Shown: positions 1 through 9,111 of the stretch, piece by piece
How the letters are laid out: every line of letters begins with the position of its first letter
Numbering within the stretch: position 1 is the first letter of the stretch
DNA from: Bacillus sp. MYb209
GTDB taxonomy: Bacteria > Bacillota > Bacilli > Bacillales > Bacillaceae_G
Direction of reading: 5' to 3'
NCBI RefSeq assembly: GCF_002975175.1
Contig: NZ_PCNZ01000016.1
Span: 1-64,000 of the forward strand
Length of the DNA stretch: 64,000 nucleotides
Made by a program: the position numbers and the translations under genes
Notes under the pieces: model-generated
Database searches by the model: none
Seen by the model: only the letters and a program-made list of their open reading frames with translations
Told to the model about the DNA's origin: nothing

Positions 1-3
1 AAA

Positions 4-48
4 TACCCTATAGAATAGACTTTTTTTAAGTGTCTATTCTATAGGGTA
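4..48 (-). terminator. Terminator hairpin of the efflux operon
   Basis: A perfect inverted repeat (arm ACCCTATAGAATAGAC, loop of about ten bases) lies directly downstream of the efflux permease stop codon. On the minus strand only a weak T stretch follows, so it may act in either direction. Confidence 0.75.
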
Positions 49-55
49 CATTTTA

Positions 56-1843
56 TTAATTCCCTGCTTTTCTATTTGGTTTATTGCCTGATGGTAAGAA
101 GAACGATAACACCCAAGCAATACCGGCTAATATTGTTGCAATTAAGAAGGCATCGTTAATACCGTTAATTGCAGATAACTTTGAAATTTGTCCGAATAAT
201 AGTTGCGTGCTCATCGCATCTCCTGCTTGAGCTGATCCGGCTAATGCCGCTAAGCTTTGGCCCATACCGTGTACTTTATCAACTAAAATCGGGTTTGACG
301 TTGTTAACATATTGCCGTAATCCGCTACGTGAGCAGTAGTTTGTTGCGTCATAAGCGTGATTAATATCGCTGTTCCAATTGAACCAGCTACTTGTCTTGA
401 CGTATTTTGCGTTGCTGTACCGTGAGAAATTAATTTCATCGGTAACGCGTTCATACCAGCTGTCATAATTGGCATCATAATGAATGACATACCAATTGAA
501 CGTATAATATAATCCGTCATAATAACGCTATACGGTGTATCCATCGATAACGTTGTAAATTTATATGTCGCAAATGTTGTAATGGCTAATCCGACAATTG
601 CTAACGGACGAATACCATACTTATCAAATAGTTTACCTGCAACTGGTCCCATAATCCCCATAATTAATGATCCTGGAAGTAATAATAAACCTGATTCCAT
701 CGGTGTAAAACCGCGAATGTTTTGCAAGTATACTGGAAGTAATAACATACCTCCGAATAATGCCATCGTTACGATTGCGTTAATTAATAATGTGAAAGTG
801 AACGTTGGATATTTAAACACTTGCAAATCAAGCATTTTATTTTCCGTTGTTAACTCTCTCCAAATAAATACAGCTAAACCAATGACACCGATAATAAGTG
901 TTATAACAACTTCTGCACTAGTCCAGCCATTATTTCCAGCTTCACTAAATCCGTACAGTAAGCTACCTAGTCCAATACTTGAACTAATAACACCGAATAC
1001 ATCTAACTTTGTTTTAGACACTGGCTGAGCTAGTGTAAAGAATTTAAAAGATAAGAACGTAATAATTAAACCGATAACAAACATCCCATAGAACATTAAG
1101 TTCCAGCTATAGTTTTCAATTACCCAACCTGTTACAGTTGGTCCGATAGCTGGTGCTAAAATCATCGCTACCCCAAGTAACCCCATAGCTGCTCCGCGCT
1201 TATGAGGCGGGAATAATGTCATGAAAATATTCATACCAACTGGCATTAAAATACCTGCACCAACCGCTTGAATAACGCGGCCCGTCATCATCATTGTAAA
1301 GTTACCTGATGTAGCACAAATGATAGATCCTACAGTGAAGAATAACATTGCTGCTATGAATAATTTACGATACGTAAACCGTGAAACTAAAAATGCACTA
1401 ATCGGTACTAAAATTCCGTTTACAAGCATGAAGCCTGTAATTAACCATTGTGCTGTTGAAGTTGATACGTTAAATTCGTTCATTAATGGAGGCAATGCAA
1501 CATTAATGATCGTTTGGTTTAAAATAGAAACGAACATACCGAGAATTAATACAGCTACAACTGCCTTTACATTCACATTCTCTACCGGTAATTGTCTCTT
1601 CAGCATTTCTTTTTCCTGTTTTACTTGCTCTTGCTTCCCTGTTTCTAATTCCACTACGTTAGAAGCTTCTGTTTCTTGTTCAAGTTCTTTCTCTACTGTT
1701 TCTGCTTGACTTACTTCTATCTTACTTACGGCTGGGACTTGTTCTTCTCCCACATTCGTTTTTTTCTTTCGTAAAAGACGATTTATAAGGAAGAAGACGA
1801 TTATACAAAATAGTGCATATCCTACAATTGCAATTGAGGACAT
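56..1843 (-). CDS. DHA2-family MFS multidrug efflux permease (EmrB/QacA type)
   Basis: This is a 595-residue proton-driven drug exporter of the plasma membrane, major facilitator superfamily, 14-helix DHA2 branch. The core begins near residue 92, with the family signature NQTIINVALPPL after the first core helix and a motif C-like APAIGPTVTGW near residue 235. The family is usually about 510 residues. Here there is an extra N-terminal hydrophobic helix (residues 4-20), a basic RLLRKKK stop-transfer and then a Glu/Gln/Lys-rich linker to about residue 90. The start has AAGGGGGAGATG upstream. It lies 12 bases after the HlyD-type adaptor gene in one operon, so the two probably form an exporter. 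The substrate cannot be told from sequence. Confidence 0.93.
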   Translation of the reverse strand: MSSIAIVGYALFCIIVFFLINRLLRKKKTNVGEEQVPAVSKIEVSQAETVEKELEQETEASNVVELETGKQEQVKQEKEMLKRQLPVENVNVKAVVAVLILGMFVSILNQTIINVALPPLMNEFNVSTSTAQWLITGFMLVNGILVPISAFLVSRFTYRKLFIAAMLFFTVGSIICATSGNFTMMMTGRVIQAVGAGILMPVGMNIFMTLFPPHKRGAAMGLLGVAMILAPAIGPTVTGWVIENYSWNLMFYGMFVIGLIITFLSFKFFTLAQPVSKTKLDVFGVISSSIGLGSLLYGFSEAGNNGWTSAEVVITLIIGVIGLAVFIWRELTTENKMLDLQVFKYPTFTFTLLINAIVTMALFGGMLLLPVYLQNIRGFTPMESGLLLLPGSLIMGIMGPVAGKLFDKYGIRPLAIVGLAITTFATYKFTTLSMDTPYSVIMTDYIIRSIGMSFIMMPIMTAGMNALPMKLISHGTATQNTSRQVAGSIGTAILITLMTQQTTAHVADYGNMLTTSNPILVDKVHGMGQSLAALAGSAQAGDAMSTQLLFGQISKLSAINGINDAFLIATILAGIAWVLSFFLPSGNKPNRKAGN

Positions 1844-1855
1844 CTCATCTCCCCC

Positions 1856-2509
1856 TTACTTATGAATACGAACTGACACATTCATTCCAGGAACAATATT
1901 TACTGATTTACTATGATCTAAAGAAATTTTCACTGGCACAACTTGCTTTACTTTCGTATAGCTCGCTGTTGCGTTACTTGATGGTAACATCGAGAATGTA
2001 TTCGCTGTTGTTAATCCAACTTGTTCTACTTTCCCTGTTAACGTTGTATCTGGGTATGCGTCTACATACACATCTACTGTTTGACCTTTTTGAACATCAT
2101 CAATATTTGTTTCTTCAATATTTGCCGTTACCCATAAATTGTTCATATCAAATGCATAAGCAATCGGGCTACCTGCTCCAACGAATGCATTAGTTGTTGC
2201 ATTTGATTGTACAACTGTTGCATTTTGCGGAATTGTTACATCTACTGTTTGCTCACCATTTGCTCCTGCTACAGTAACCGCACCTACTTTATCGTTCTCA
2301 TTGTAGTTTTTTCCGACTTCAGCTTTCCAGTCCGTTAACTTACCTGCTACTGGTGATGCAATTGGGATTACTTTCCCGTCAATCTTCGCATTTTCTGTTT
2401 TTAAATAGTTTTCCGCTTGATTGTAATAGTAATAACCGCCAATACCGCCGCCAACTAATACAATTAATGTGATAATGTTGATAATTACCATTCTTCGAAA
2501 CTGATTCAT
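1856..2509 (-). CDS. HlyD/EmrA-type efflux adaptor (membrane fusion protein)
   Basis: The product is about 217 residues. It has one N-terminal membrane helix (about residues 8-25), then a short barrel-sandwich hybrid region that includes SPVAGKLTDW, and a C-terminal beta-barrel ending in IVPGMNVSVRIHK. It lacks the long coiled coil of Gram-negative EmrA, as expected for a Gram-positive adaptor. I place the start at the ATG of MNQFRRMV because AAGGAGAGG lies eight bases upstream; an upstream in-frame ATG at 2533 has no such site. It is first in the operon with the DHA2 permease. It is probably controlled by the divergent TetR gene, and its leader holds a terminator-like hairpin. Confidence 0.9.
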   Translation of the reverse strand: MNQFRRMVIINIITLIVLVGGGIGGYYYYNQAENYLKTENAKIDGKVIPIASPVAGKLTDWKAEVGKNYNENDKVGAVTVAGANGEQTVDVTIPQNATVVQSNATTNAFVGAGSPIAYAFDMNNLWVTANIEETNIDDVQKGQTVDVYVDAYPDTTLTGKVEQVGLTTANTFSMLPSSNATASYTKVKQVVPVKISLDHSKSVNIVPGMNVSVRIHK

Positions 2510-2606
2510 TGCATTCCTCTCCTTATATCGCATATAATTTTTTTCTAAACTATTTACATCCTTAGTGTTTACATTGTTTAATTGTTAATTATATTAACCT
2601 TTAAAC

Positions 2607-2662
2607 AAAAAAAGCACACCTTTTACGACGCAAACTATGTTTTGTCTGCATCCTAGCGGTGC
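2607..2662 (-). terminator. Terminator-like hairpin in the leader of the efflux operon (possible attenuator)
   Basis: On the minus strand GATGCAGAC pairs with GTTTGCGTC (two G-U pairs), the outer GCACC pairs with GGTGT/GGTGC, and seven T follow. No minus-strand gene lies upstream, so this intrinsic terminator sits inside the 5' leader of the efflux operon, about 100 bases before its start codon. Antitermination of the operon is an inference. Confidence 0.6.
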
Positions 2663-2688
2663 TGATTTCTAAAGGACTATCGTTTATA

Positions 2689-2716
2689 ATTATAAATAAT
2701 TATCCCGAATCTACAA
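2689..2716 (-). promoter_or_regulatory. Candidate efflux-operon promoter
   Basis: TTGTAG and TATAAT are separated by 16 bases, placing the transcript start near 2682 and upstream of the leader hairpin. A second possible promoter (TTAACT-18-TGTAAT) overlaps the palindromes further upstream, so the true start is not settled. Confidence 0.45.
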
Positions 2717-2723
2717 CCAACAA

Positions 2724-2775
2724 TTTAAACCCATATGTCGTTTAAACAACATTACACTATACATGTGTTGTTTAA
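2724..2775. promoter_or_regulatory. Nested palindromes, probable TetR operator
   Basis: Two inverted repeats overlap in the divergent spacer. TTTAAAC (2724-2730) pairs with GTTTAAA (2740-2746), and TTAAACAACA (2742-2751) pairs perfectly with TGTTGTTTAA (2766-2775). Their position between the efflux operon and the TetR gene makes them the likely binding site for that regulator. Confidence 0.65.
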
Positions 2776-2805
2776 GTTAAAAAAATTAAACGAGGTGAAG
2801 TAAAA

Positions 2806-3423
2806 ATGTCTATTAAAAATACAAATGATCCACGTGTAAAACGAACGAGACAACTCATACAGGATGCTTTTGTCGCTTTAGTAGGCGAAAAGGGCTTTGA
2901 AAATGTAACTGTGCAACATATCGCGGAACGTGCTCCTGTAAATCGTGCTACATTTTATAGCCATTACCATGATAAATATGATTTATTAGAAAAAAGCATA
3001 GAAGAAATGTTAGAAAAACTAGCTGAAGTAATTAAACCACAAAAACGAAATAAAGAAGATTTTCAGCTCACATTTGACTCACCACATCCAACATTTTTAG
3101 CTTTATTTGAACATATAGCAGAAAATGTGAACTTCTATAACGTTATGCTTGGTGATAAAGCCGCTGGAAACTACTCTTATAAAATGATGAAAACAGTCCA
3201 AACACATTTAACATTAAGCTTATCTATTTCACAACCTGATGATGAAGAACTCATGGTTCCTCGTGACATTCTTATTAGTTATGTTACAGGGGCTCATATC
3301 GGTATGATTATGTCATGGTTAAAAAGAGGCATGATTTATACCCCGCATTTCATGGCAATGCAATTAACTCGCTTAATTATTTTAGGAGCCCATACTGCAG
3401 CAGGATTAGAACGACCGTTTTAA
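2806..3423 (+). CDS. TetR/AcrR family transcriptional regulator
   Basis: This is a 205-residue DNA-binding repressor. The N-terminal helix-turn-helix is clear: RQLIQDAFVALVGEKGFENV, then NRATFYSHYHDKYDL as the recognition helix region (about residues 12-60). The C-terminal part is a variable ligand/dimer domain. AAACGAGGTGAAG provides the ribosome binding site. It is divergent from the efflux operon, with palindromes in between, so the simple model is repression of the efflux genes and of itself, relieved by a drug-like ligand. The ligand is unknown. Confidence 0.9.
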   Translation: MSIKNTNDPRVKRTRQLIQDAFVALVGEKGFENVTVQHIAERAPVNRATFYSHYHDKYDLLEKSIEEMLEKLAEVIKPQKRNKEDFQLTFDSPHPTFLALFEHIAENVNFYNVMLGDKAAGNYSYKMMKTVQTHLTLSLSISQPDDEELMVPRDILISYVTGAHIGMIMSWLKRGMIYTPHFMAMQLTRLIILGAHTAAGLERPF

Positions 3424-3428
3424 AAATG

Positions 3429-3462
3429 GAAAAAGCGAAGGAAATTACCCTTCGCTTTTTTC
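3429..3462. terminator. Bidirectional terminator
   Basis: GAAAAAGCGAAGG pairs with CCTTCGCTTTTTTC, with A and T tracts on either side. It separates the convergent TetR and M42 peptidase genes. Confidence 0.85.
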
Positions 3463-3464
3463 TA

Positions 3465-4550
3465 TTAATTAAATGTAATGTTATGTACAGCCTCTTTATC
3501 AAGACGTTTAATAACTTCTACAATTAACTTCACTGCGTTTTCATAATCATCACGATGTAACATCGCTGCATGAGAATGAATGTAGCGTGTCGCAATCGTA
3601 ATTGCCATAGACGGAATACCATTTACAGAAATGTGAATTGCTCCTGCATCCGTTCCCCCGCCTGCTACAGAGTCATATTGGTATGGAATTTGTAATTCAT
3701 CAGCAACATCAACTACGAAATCACGTAAACCTGTATGACCAATAACAGAAGCATCATATAGAATGATCTGCGGACCATCACCCATTTTACTTTGCGCTTC
3801 TTTTGCCGTTACACCCGGTGTATCCCCAGCAATACCAACATCTACAGCGAATGCGATATCGGGCTTAATATAGTTTGCAGATGTTTTCGCACCACGAAGA
3901 CCGACTTCTTCTTGTACAGTCCCAACGCCGTATACAACGTTTGGATGCTTTTCATCTTTTAATTGTTTTAATACGTCAATTGCAATTGCACAACCAATTC
4001 GGTTATCCCATGCTTTTGCAAGTAACATCTTTTCATTCTTCATCACTTGGAATTCGAAGTACGGTACAACTTGATCTCCTGGTCGTATGCCCCACTCCAT
4101 CGCTTCTTCTTGGCTAGAAGCACCAATATCGATGAACATGTCTTTAATTTCAACTGGCTTTTTACGAGCTTCTGGAGGTAAAATGTGCGGTGGTTTTGAA
4201 CCAATTACACCTGTTACATCTCCTTTACGCGTTACAATCGTTACGCGCTGTGCAAGCATAACTTGCGACCACCAGCCACCAACCGTTTGGAAACGAAGGA
4301 AGCCTTTGTCATCAATTTGCGTAATCATAAAGCCAACTTCATCTAAATGACCTGCAACCATAATTTTCGGGCCGTTTTCTTTCCCAACTTTTTTCGCAAC
4401 TAAACTTCCTAAATTATCAGTAGAAAGTTCATCTGCAAACGGCTCAATATATTTCTTCATTACTTCACGTGGTTCGCGCTCGTTACCCGCAATACCGCGT
4501 GCGTCTGTTAATTCTTTTAGCATTGTCAATGTCTCGTCTAATTTTGTCAT
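3465..4550 (-). CDS. M42 family metallo-aminopeptidase
   Basis: This is a cytoplasmic zinc/cobalt aminopeptidase of the glutamyl-aminopeptidase/endoglucanase-M-like family (about 361 residues). Such enzymes form dodecameric shells that trim peptides. Metal and catalytic residues are visible: [36 protein letters not shown] and the C-terminal [10 protein letters not shown]. The ATG of MTKLDETL is preferred because AAGGAGGGT lies eight bases upstream; a GTG three codons earlier overlaps that site. The order resembles the B. subtilis ytoP type, but I do not assign a symbol. Confidence 0.92.
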   Translation of the reverse strand: MTKLDETLTMLKELTDARGIAGNEREPREVMKKYIEPFADELSTDNLGSLVAKKVGKENGPKIMVAGHLDEVGFMITQIDDKGFLRFQTVGGWWSQVMLAQRVTIVTRKGDVTGVIGSKPPHILPPEARKKPVEIKDMFIDIGASSQEEAMEWGIRPGDQVVPYFEFQVMKNEKMLLAKAWDNRIGCAIAIDVLKQLKDEKHPNVVYGVGTVQEEVGLRGAKTSANYIKPDIAFAVDVGIAGDTPGVTAKEAQSKMGDGPQIILYDASVIGHTGLRDFVVDVADELQIPYQYDSVAGGGTDAGAIHISVNGIPSMAITIATRYIHSHAAMLHRDDYENAVKLIVEVIKRLDKEAVHNITFN

Positions 4551-4619
4551 TGCCAACACCCTCCTTTTTCTTCAGTCACTTTATTATACAAAAGGAAATT
4601 GAAATATTCAAAAATTAAA

Positions 4620-5111
4620 TTAGTATCCTTGTGTTTGACGCTGATGATTTACTTCATTTTTATCTAAATATGCTTTTTCAATTTCTTCTTGTTCAAATTC
4701 AAGCGCTTGTCCAAGACGAAGATAGCTTGTAAATAGTTCAATATAGTTCGTAATAGAAGGTTGATCTGTAAAGCGAATTACTTTCGCATATGTGTCTAAG
4801 AAAATTTCCACTTGTGTTTTATTCGTTTGCGCACATTTATAGAATAAGAAGTTTTTATCAATTCCTAAATCGATTCCGATTGATAAAATAAAATGTAAAC
4901 CATCTACGTATTCTTCTAATATTACTTCACGTTCTGACGCTGGTTTATTGCTCCAATATTTAAAACAACGTGTTTCATTTGCAAGTTCTCCAATTTCTAC
5001 AAGAAGAGCTAACATTTTTTCTTTTAACAATTTCTTCGGTTGTAAGTCATGTTCTTTCACAATACGGTCATCTAATTCTTTTTGTAATTTAAATAGTTGT
5101 AGTAAGTCCAT
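4620..5111 (-). CDS. Dimeric dUTP diphosphatase family protein
   Basis: This is a 163-residue all-alpha protein of the MazG-like dimeric dUTPase family (dUTPase_2). It should hydrolyse dUTP to dUMP and keep uracil out of DNA. The metal-binding residues sit in LVEIGELANETR (an ExxE motif) and EEYVDGLHF (an ExxD motif). The ATG of MDLLQLF is chosen because GGAGGAGGA lies just upstream; an ATG seven codons earlier overlaps the binding site. It is a single-gene unit after the M42 peptidase, and the family is distinct from the trimeric Dut enzymes. Confidence 0.85.
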   Translation of the reverse strand: MDLLQLFKLQKELDDRIVKEHDLQPKKLLKEKMLALLVEIGELANETRCFKYWSNKPASEREVILEEYVDGLHFILSIGIDLGIDKNFLFYKCAQTNKTQVEIFLDTYAKVIRFTDQPSITNYIELFTSYLRLGQALEFEQEEIEKAYLDKNEVNHQRQTQGY

Positions 5112-5363
5112 TCTATTGTCCTCCTCCAACATCGCATTTTCCGCAACAATGTTGTTTCATCTCAAAGTTCATTATTATTTTTCGTTTCTTATTAAAAAGT
5201 CAGCTACCTACATCTTTATAAAGATAGCTTGTCCTTAATTTGCAAATACGTTTCAATCATCACTCATAGATTGTTCACTTGATGAAAGTTCCATATCATC
5301 TTTCCATTATAGCAGTGTCGTTTCTGCTAGGAAAGATACACTTCTTTACGAATGAGTTCAAAT

Positions 5364-5398
5364 AAAAAAAAGTCAGGAGGATTCTCCTGACTTTTTTT
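5364..5398 (-). terminator. Terminator after the small ORF at 5409-5465
   Basis: AAAAAGTCAGGAG pairs with CTCCTGACTTTTT, with seven-base A and T tracts. It lies ten bases downstream of a minus-strand 18-codon ORF, which suggests that this short region is transcribed as its own unit. Confidence 0.85.
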
Positions 5399-5408
5399 AT
5401 ATATTCTT

Positions 5409-5465
5409 TTATATTGATTTTGTCATATCGATAACGACACGTCCGTTAATCTTTCCTACTTTCAT
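5409..5465 (-). CDS. Small ORF, 18 residues, unknown function
   Basis: The ORF encodes MKVGKINGRVVIDMTKSI. It has a well-spaced ribosome binding site (GAGGAGA, seven bases before ATG) and a strong terminator directly downstream, in a 500-base spacer that otherwise has no gene. The sequence CGATAACGA just before the binding site is perfectly complementary to TCGTTATCG within the ORF, so the start region would sit in a hairpin loop. It may be a genuine microprotein or part of a regulatory RNA. I do not recognise the peptide. Confidence 0.45.
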   Translation of the reverse strand: MKVGKINGRVVIDMTKSI

Positions 5466-5602
5466 GTAAAAGTCTCCTCGTTATCGTTACAAAAGCTCTT
5501 ACAAGCACATCTTAATATACTAGATAGAAATAACTCATTTAATTGTGACGACACTAAGCGGGAAATTTCACAAGTTATTGAATCGTTATAATGAATACAA
5601 AT

Positions 5603-5637
5603 AAAAAAACCTTAGAAGAAAGATCTTCTAAGGTTTT
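5603..5637 (-). terminator. Terminator of the infC-rpmI-rplT operon
   Basis: AAACCTTAGAAGA pairs with TCTTCTAAGGTTT around a four-base loop, and on the minus strand a run of seven T follows. It is placed just after the rplT stop codon. Confidence 0.9.
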
Positions 5638-5643
5638 AAACAA

Positions 5644-6000
5644 TTAGTTAATGTTGTTTTTTGCAACTGTTGCTAATTCAGCGAAAGCTTTTTCGTCATG
5701 AACAGCTAAGTCAGCAAGCATCTTGCGGTTAACTTCGATGCCAGCATTTTTTAAACCGTGCATTAAGCGGCTGTAAGAAAGACCATTCATACGAGCTGCT
5801 GCGTTGATACGTGTAATCCATAATTTACGGAAGTCACGTTTCTTTTGACGACGGTCACGGAATGCATACATTAGAGATTTCATAACCTGTTGGTTAGCAA
5901 CCTTAAATAATGTACTCTTAGAACCGTAGTAACCTTTTGCTAATTTTATAACTTTTTTACGACGTTGACGAGTAACTGTACCACCTTTTACTCTTGGCAT
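5644..6000 (-). CDS. rplT: 50S ribosomal protein L20
   Basis: This 118-residue basic protein is a primary 23S rRNA binding protein needed for early assembly of the large subunit. The N-terminus [20 protein letters not shown] and the central [21 protein letters not shown] are typical of L20, and the length is the standard one. It is the last gene of infC-rpmI-rplT. In Bacillus, L20 is the autogenous repressor of this operon through the leader RNA; here a matching leader with an internal terminator lies upstream of infC. Confidence 0.98.
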   Translation of the reverse strand: MPRVKGGTVTRQRRKKVIKLAKGYYGSKSTLFKVANQQVMKSLMYAFRDRRQKKRDFRKLWITRINAAARMNGLSYSRLMHGLKNAGIEVNRKMLADLAVHDEKAFAELATVAKNNIN

Positions 6001-6038
6001 AATATTACCTCCTAGTTTGTTCTATATATCAGCCGAAC

Positions 6039-6239
6039 TTATTTTAAGTTGTCAAGCATTTGACGAATGCGTTTGAAGTCACCAGCGCTAACTACACCAG
6101 CTTTACGTAGTTTACGTTTAGCTTTTGTAGATTTGTTAGCGAATAAATGGCTTGTGTAAGCGTGAGAACGCTTCAGTTTACCAGATCCAGTCTTTTTGAA
6201 ACGCTTTGCAGCGCCGCGATGAGTTTTTTGTTTAGGCAT
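6039..6239 (-). CDS. rpmI: 50S ribosomal protein L35
   Basis: This 66-residue, highly basic large-subunit protein begins [20 protein letters not shown], the canonical L35 start. It lies between infC and rplT in the standard order, with short spacers (about 21 and 38 bases) and a GAGGAGG-type binding site. It is co-transcribed with both and so should share L20 autoregulation. Confidence 0.98.
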
Positions 6240-6260
6240 AGGTATTTCCTCCTCTATCTA

Positions 6261-6776
6261 TTACTTATCGTTTTTCGGTGCTAAAACTAAGAACATACTG
6301 CGTCCTTCCATTTTAGGCTTAGATTCAATTGTACTAACTTCAGCACAAGCTTCTGAGAAGCGATCTAAAACACGTTGACCGATTTCTTTATGAGTAATGG
6401 CACGTCCTTTAAAGCGAATTGACGCTTTAACCTTGTCGCCTTTCTCTAAAAACTTGACAGCATTACGAAGTTTTGTGTTAAAGTCATGTTCATCAATTGT
6501 TGGACTTAAACGAACTTCTTTCATGCTAATTACTTTTTGATTTTTGCGCTGTTCTTTTTCTTTCTTCTGTTGCTCAAAGCGGAATTTACCGTAGTCCATA
6601 ATGCGGCATACTGGCGGTTTCGCATTTGGAGCAACCAATACTAAATCAAGATTAAGACCTGCAGCTAAGTCTAAAGCGTCATTACGAGACTTGATTCCAA
6701 GTTGATCGCCGTTTGCGCCAACTAAGCGTACTTCACGTGCACGAATTTGCTCGTTAATCATCATATCCTTGCTAAT
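6261..6776 (-). CDS. infC: Translation initiation factor IF-3, predicted AUU start
   Basis: IF-3 binds the 30S subunit and checks start-codon pairing. The 171-residue product has the usual N-terminal domain ([20 protein letters not shown]), a linker rich in Lys and Gln, and the C-terminal domain. I place the start at ATT (6776) because GGAGGTGG lies six bases upstream, while the nearest in-frame ATG codons (6764 and 6761) are about 18 or more bases from it. An AUU start is established for infC in E. coli and in B. subtilis relatives, where IF-3 limits its own translation. The open frame continues upstream through the leader, but that part is not coding. Confidence 0.95.
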   Translation of the reverse strand: MSKDMMINEQIRAREVRLVGANGDQLGIKSRNDALDLAAGLNLDLVLVAPNAKPPVCRIMDYGKFRFEQQKKEKEQRKNQKVISMKEVRLSPTIDEHDFNTKLRNAVKFLEKGDKVKASIRFKGRAITHKEIGQRVLDRFSEACAEVSTIESKPKMEGRSMFLVLAPKNDK

Positions 6777-6965
6777 AGTAAGCCACCTCCAAGGTTTTCT
6801 TAGAATACGTTTTGCAATTGTAGAACCCGAACAAAAAAAGTGCGGGCACACGGCACCCACACTTGTAATATCTTTAGTAAGAAATACATTTACCTGCTAA
6901 CTGCGAATGCGTCCATCAGGTGAGAAGCGGGTGCTTCTACTTGTCAAAACCATATTCTATTATCC
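6777..6965 (-). ncRNA. L20-type leader of the infC operon
   Basis: The region between the promoter and infC is GC-rich and structured (AGAAGCACCCGCTTCT near its start). It contains a terminator, AAGTGTGGG paired with CCCGCACTT and seven T (6833-6864), placed 57 bases before the coding region. In Bacillus, free L20 stabilises such a terminator to turn the operon off. Assignment is by position, architecture and partial sequence memory, not by a covariance search. Confidence 0.75.
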
Positions 6966-6971
6966 TTGATG

Positions 6972-7000
6972 AGTTTATCATAGGACATGACGTCTGTCAA
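6972..7000 (-). promoter_or_regulatory. infC operon promoter
   Basis: A consensus TTGACA (6995-7000) and TAAACT (6972-6977, preceded by TGA) are spaced by 17 bases. This gives a leader of nearly 190 bases before infC. Confidence 0.75.
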
Positions 7001-7124
7001 GAAGACGCGATGTGTTTTACTAACAACAAGAAATATTGTAACAAACAACCAGCATACTTGCAATACTTTTTTATGATAAGTATTGTTTGGTTATTTTTTC
7101 TAGATTTTCTTTTTTATAATACAT

Positions 7125-7153
7125 AAAAAAGCCGCGGTATACCGCGGCTTTTT
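7125..7153 (-). terminator. thrS terminator
   Basis: AAAAAAGCCGCGGT pairs with ACCGCGGCTTTTT directly after the thrS stop codon. Confidence 0.9.
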
Positions 7154-7154
7154 C

Positions 7155-9086
7155 TTATCGTTTTCCTTCTACTTTAATCATGTCAACAAACGCATCTAAT
7201 GCGATTGTTTCTGATTTTTGTTCACCATATTTACGTACGTTAACGCCATTTTCAGTAACTTCATTGTCACCTACTACAAGCATGTACGGAATCTTTTGCA
7301 TTTGTGCTTCACGGATTTTGTAACCAATTTTCTCTTCACGAGTGTCTAATTCAACACGGATACCAGCACGTCGTAATTCATCTTGTACTTTCTTCGCATA
7401 GTCTAAATGTACTTGCGGAGAAACTGGAATTACTTGCGCCTGAACTGGAGCTAACCAAGTTGGGAATGCGCCTTTGTATTCTTCAATTAAGAAGGCTACG
7501 AAACGTTCCATAGTTGATACAACACCACGGTGAATTACAACTGGACGATGTTGTTTACCGTCTTCACCAACGTAAGTTAATTCAAAGCGTTCTGGAAGTA
7601 AGAAGTCTAATTGTACAGTTGAAAGTGTTTCGTCTTTTCCAAGAGCAGTACGAACTTGAACGTCAAGTTTTGGACCATAGAATGCCGCTTCACCTTCAGC
7701 TTCATAGTAATCAAGACCCATTTCATCCATAGCTTCTTTTAACATACCTTGTGCTTTTTCCCACATCTCATCATCAGCATAATACTTTTTAGTATCTGCT
7801 GGGTCACGATAAGATAGACGGAATGAATAGTTTTCTAAACCGAAATCTTTGTACACTTCTAAAGTTAAGTTTACAACACGTTTTAACTCTTCTTTAATTT
7901 GATCTGGACGAACGAAAATGTGCGCATCGTTTAAAGTCATTCCGCGTACACGTTGTAATCCAGATAATGCTCCAGACATTTCATAGCGGTGCATTGTTCC
8001 AAGTTCCGCAATACGGATTGGTAATTCACGGTAGCTGTGAATATCATTTTTATAAACCATCATATGGTGAGGGCAGTTCATTGGACGAAGAACTAACTCT
8101 TCATTATCCATTTCCATTGATGGGAACATGCCATCACGGTAATGGTTCCAGTGACCAGAAGTTTCATAAAGCTCTCTACTTCCTAATACTGGAGTGTATA
8201 CGTGATCATAGCCTAAGCTTGCTTCTTTATCAACGATGTAACGCTCGATAATACGGCGAATTGTTGCACCTTTTGGTAACCAAAGTGGTAAACCTTGTCC
8301 TACTTTTTGGCTATTAGTAAATAGTTTTAACTCTTTACCTAATTTACGGTGATCGCGCTCTTTTGCTTCTTCAAGCATACGTAAGTGCTCATCTAATTCT
8401 GCTTTCTTAACGAATCCAGTACCGTAAATACGTTGTAACATTTTATTATTGCTATCACCGCGCCAGTAAGCACCTGCAACGCTTAATAATTTAAACACTT
8501 TAATCTTCCCTGTAGATGGAAGGTGAACGCCACGGCAAAGGTCGAAGAATTCGCCTTGCTCGTAAATTGAAATAACTGCATCTTCTGGAAGATCGTTAAT
8601 TAAATCTAATTTTAACTCATCGCCAACTTCTTCGTAACGACGAAGTGCTTCTGCACGTGGTACTTCATGACGAACGATTTCTAAGTTCTCGTTCACGATT
8701 TTTTGCATTTCTTTTTCGATTTTCTTGAAGTCTTCAACTGTAATTGCTTCTTCCATATCGATATCGTAGTAGAAGCCATTTTCGATTACTGGACCAATGC
8801 CAAGCTTAACATCTTTATATAAACGTTTTAACGCTTGCGCTAAAAGGTGGGCTGTTGAGTGGCGTAAAATATATAAGCCATCTTCAGAATCTAATGTAAT
8901 GATAGAAACTGCACCATCTTCTTCAATTGGTGTAGAAAGATCGATCATCTCATCGTTTAATTTTCCAGCCACAGCTTTTTTCTTTAAGCCTGGGCTAATA
9001 GAAGCTGCGATTTCTTCAGTTGTTACTCCTTTTGGAAACTCCTTCACAGCTCCATCAGGGAAAGTAATTTTAACTACATCTGCCAT
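7155..9086 (-). CDS. thrS: Threonyl-tRNA synthetase
   Basis: This class II synthetase (about 643 residues) charges tRNA-Thr in the cytoplasm. Domains in order are an N-terminal TGS domain (residues 1-63), an editing domain with [12 protein letters not shown] near residue 77, the catalytic core with the zinc-site segment [13 protein letters not shown], and a C-terminal anticodon-binding domain (from about 540). ATG at 9086 is preferred over the adjacent upstream GTG by its spacing from GAGGAG. A T-box leader precedes the gene, so expression should rise when uncharged tRNA-Thr accumulates. Confidence 0.98.
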   Translation of the reverse strand: MADVVKITFPDGAVKEFPKGVTTEEIAASISPGLKKKAVAGKLNDEMIDLSTPIEEDGAVSIITLDSEDGLYILRHSTAHLLAQALKRLYKDVKLGIGPVIENGFYYDIDMEEAITVEDFKKIEKEMQKIVNENLEIVRHEVPRAEALRRYEEVGDELKLDLINDLPEDAVISIYEQGEFFDLCRGVHLPSTGKIKVFKLLSVAGAYWRGDSNNKMLQRIYGTGFVKKAELDEHLRMLEEAKERDHRKLGKELKLFTNSQKVGQGLPLWLPKGATIRRIIERYIVDKEASLGYDHVYTPVLGSRELYETSGHWNHYRDGMFPSMEMDNEELVLRPMNCPHHMMVYKNDIHSYRELPIRIAELGTMHRYEMSGALSGLQRVRGMTLNDAHIFVRPDQIKEELKRVVNLTLEVYKDFGLENYSFRLSYRDPADTKKYYADDEMWEKAQGMLKEAMDEMGLDYYEAEGEAAFYGPKLDVQVRTALGKDETLSTVQLDFLLPERFELTYVGEDGKQHRPVVIHRGVVSTMERFVAFLIEEYKGAFPTWLAPVQAQVIPVSPQVHLDYAKKVQDELRRAGIRVELDTREEKIGYKIREAQMQKIPYMLVVGDNEVTENGVNVRKYGEQKSETIALDAFVDMIKVEGKR

Positions 9087-9111
9087 CACTGGTCACTCCT
9101 CTTTTTTTTCA

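Noticed and set aside
2711-2734. Seven-codon frame (MGLNCWL) in the efflux-operon upstream region
   Set aside because: No ribosome binding site, and it lies upstream of the better promoter candidate, so it is probably not transcribed in the leader.
6777-6860. N-terminal extension of IF-3 to residue 199
   Set aside because: The upstream part translates the leader terminator and has no family similarity; the ribosome binding site lies downstream of it.
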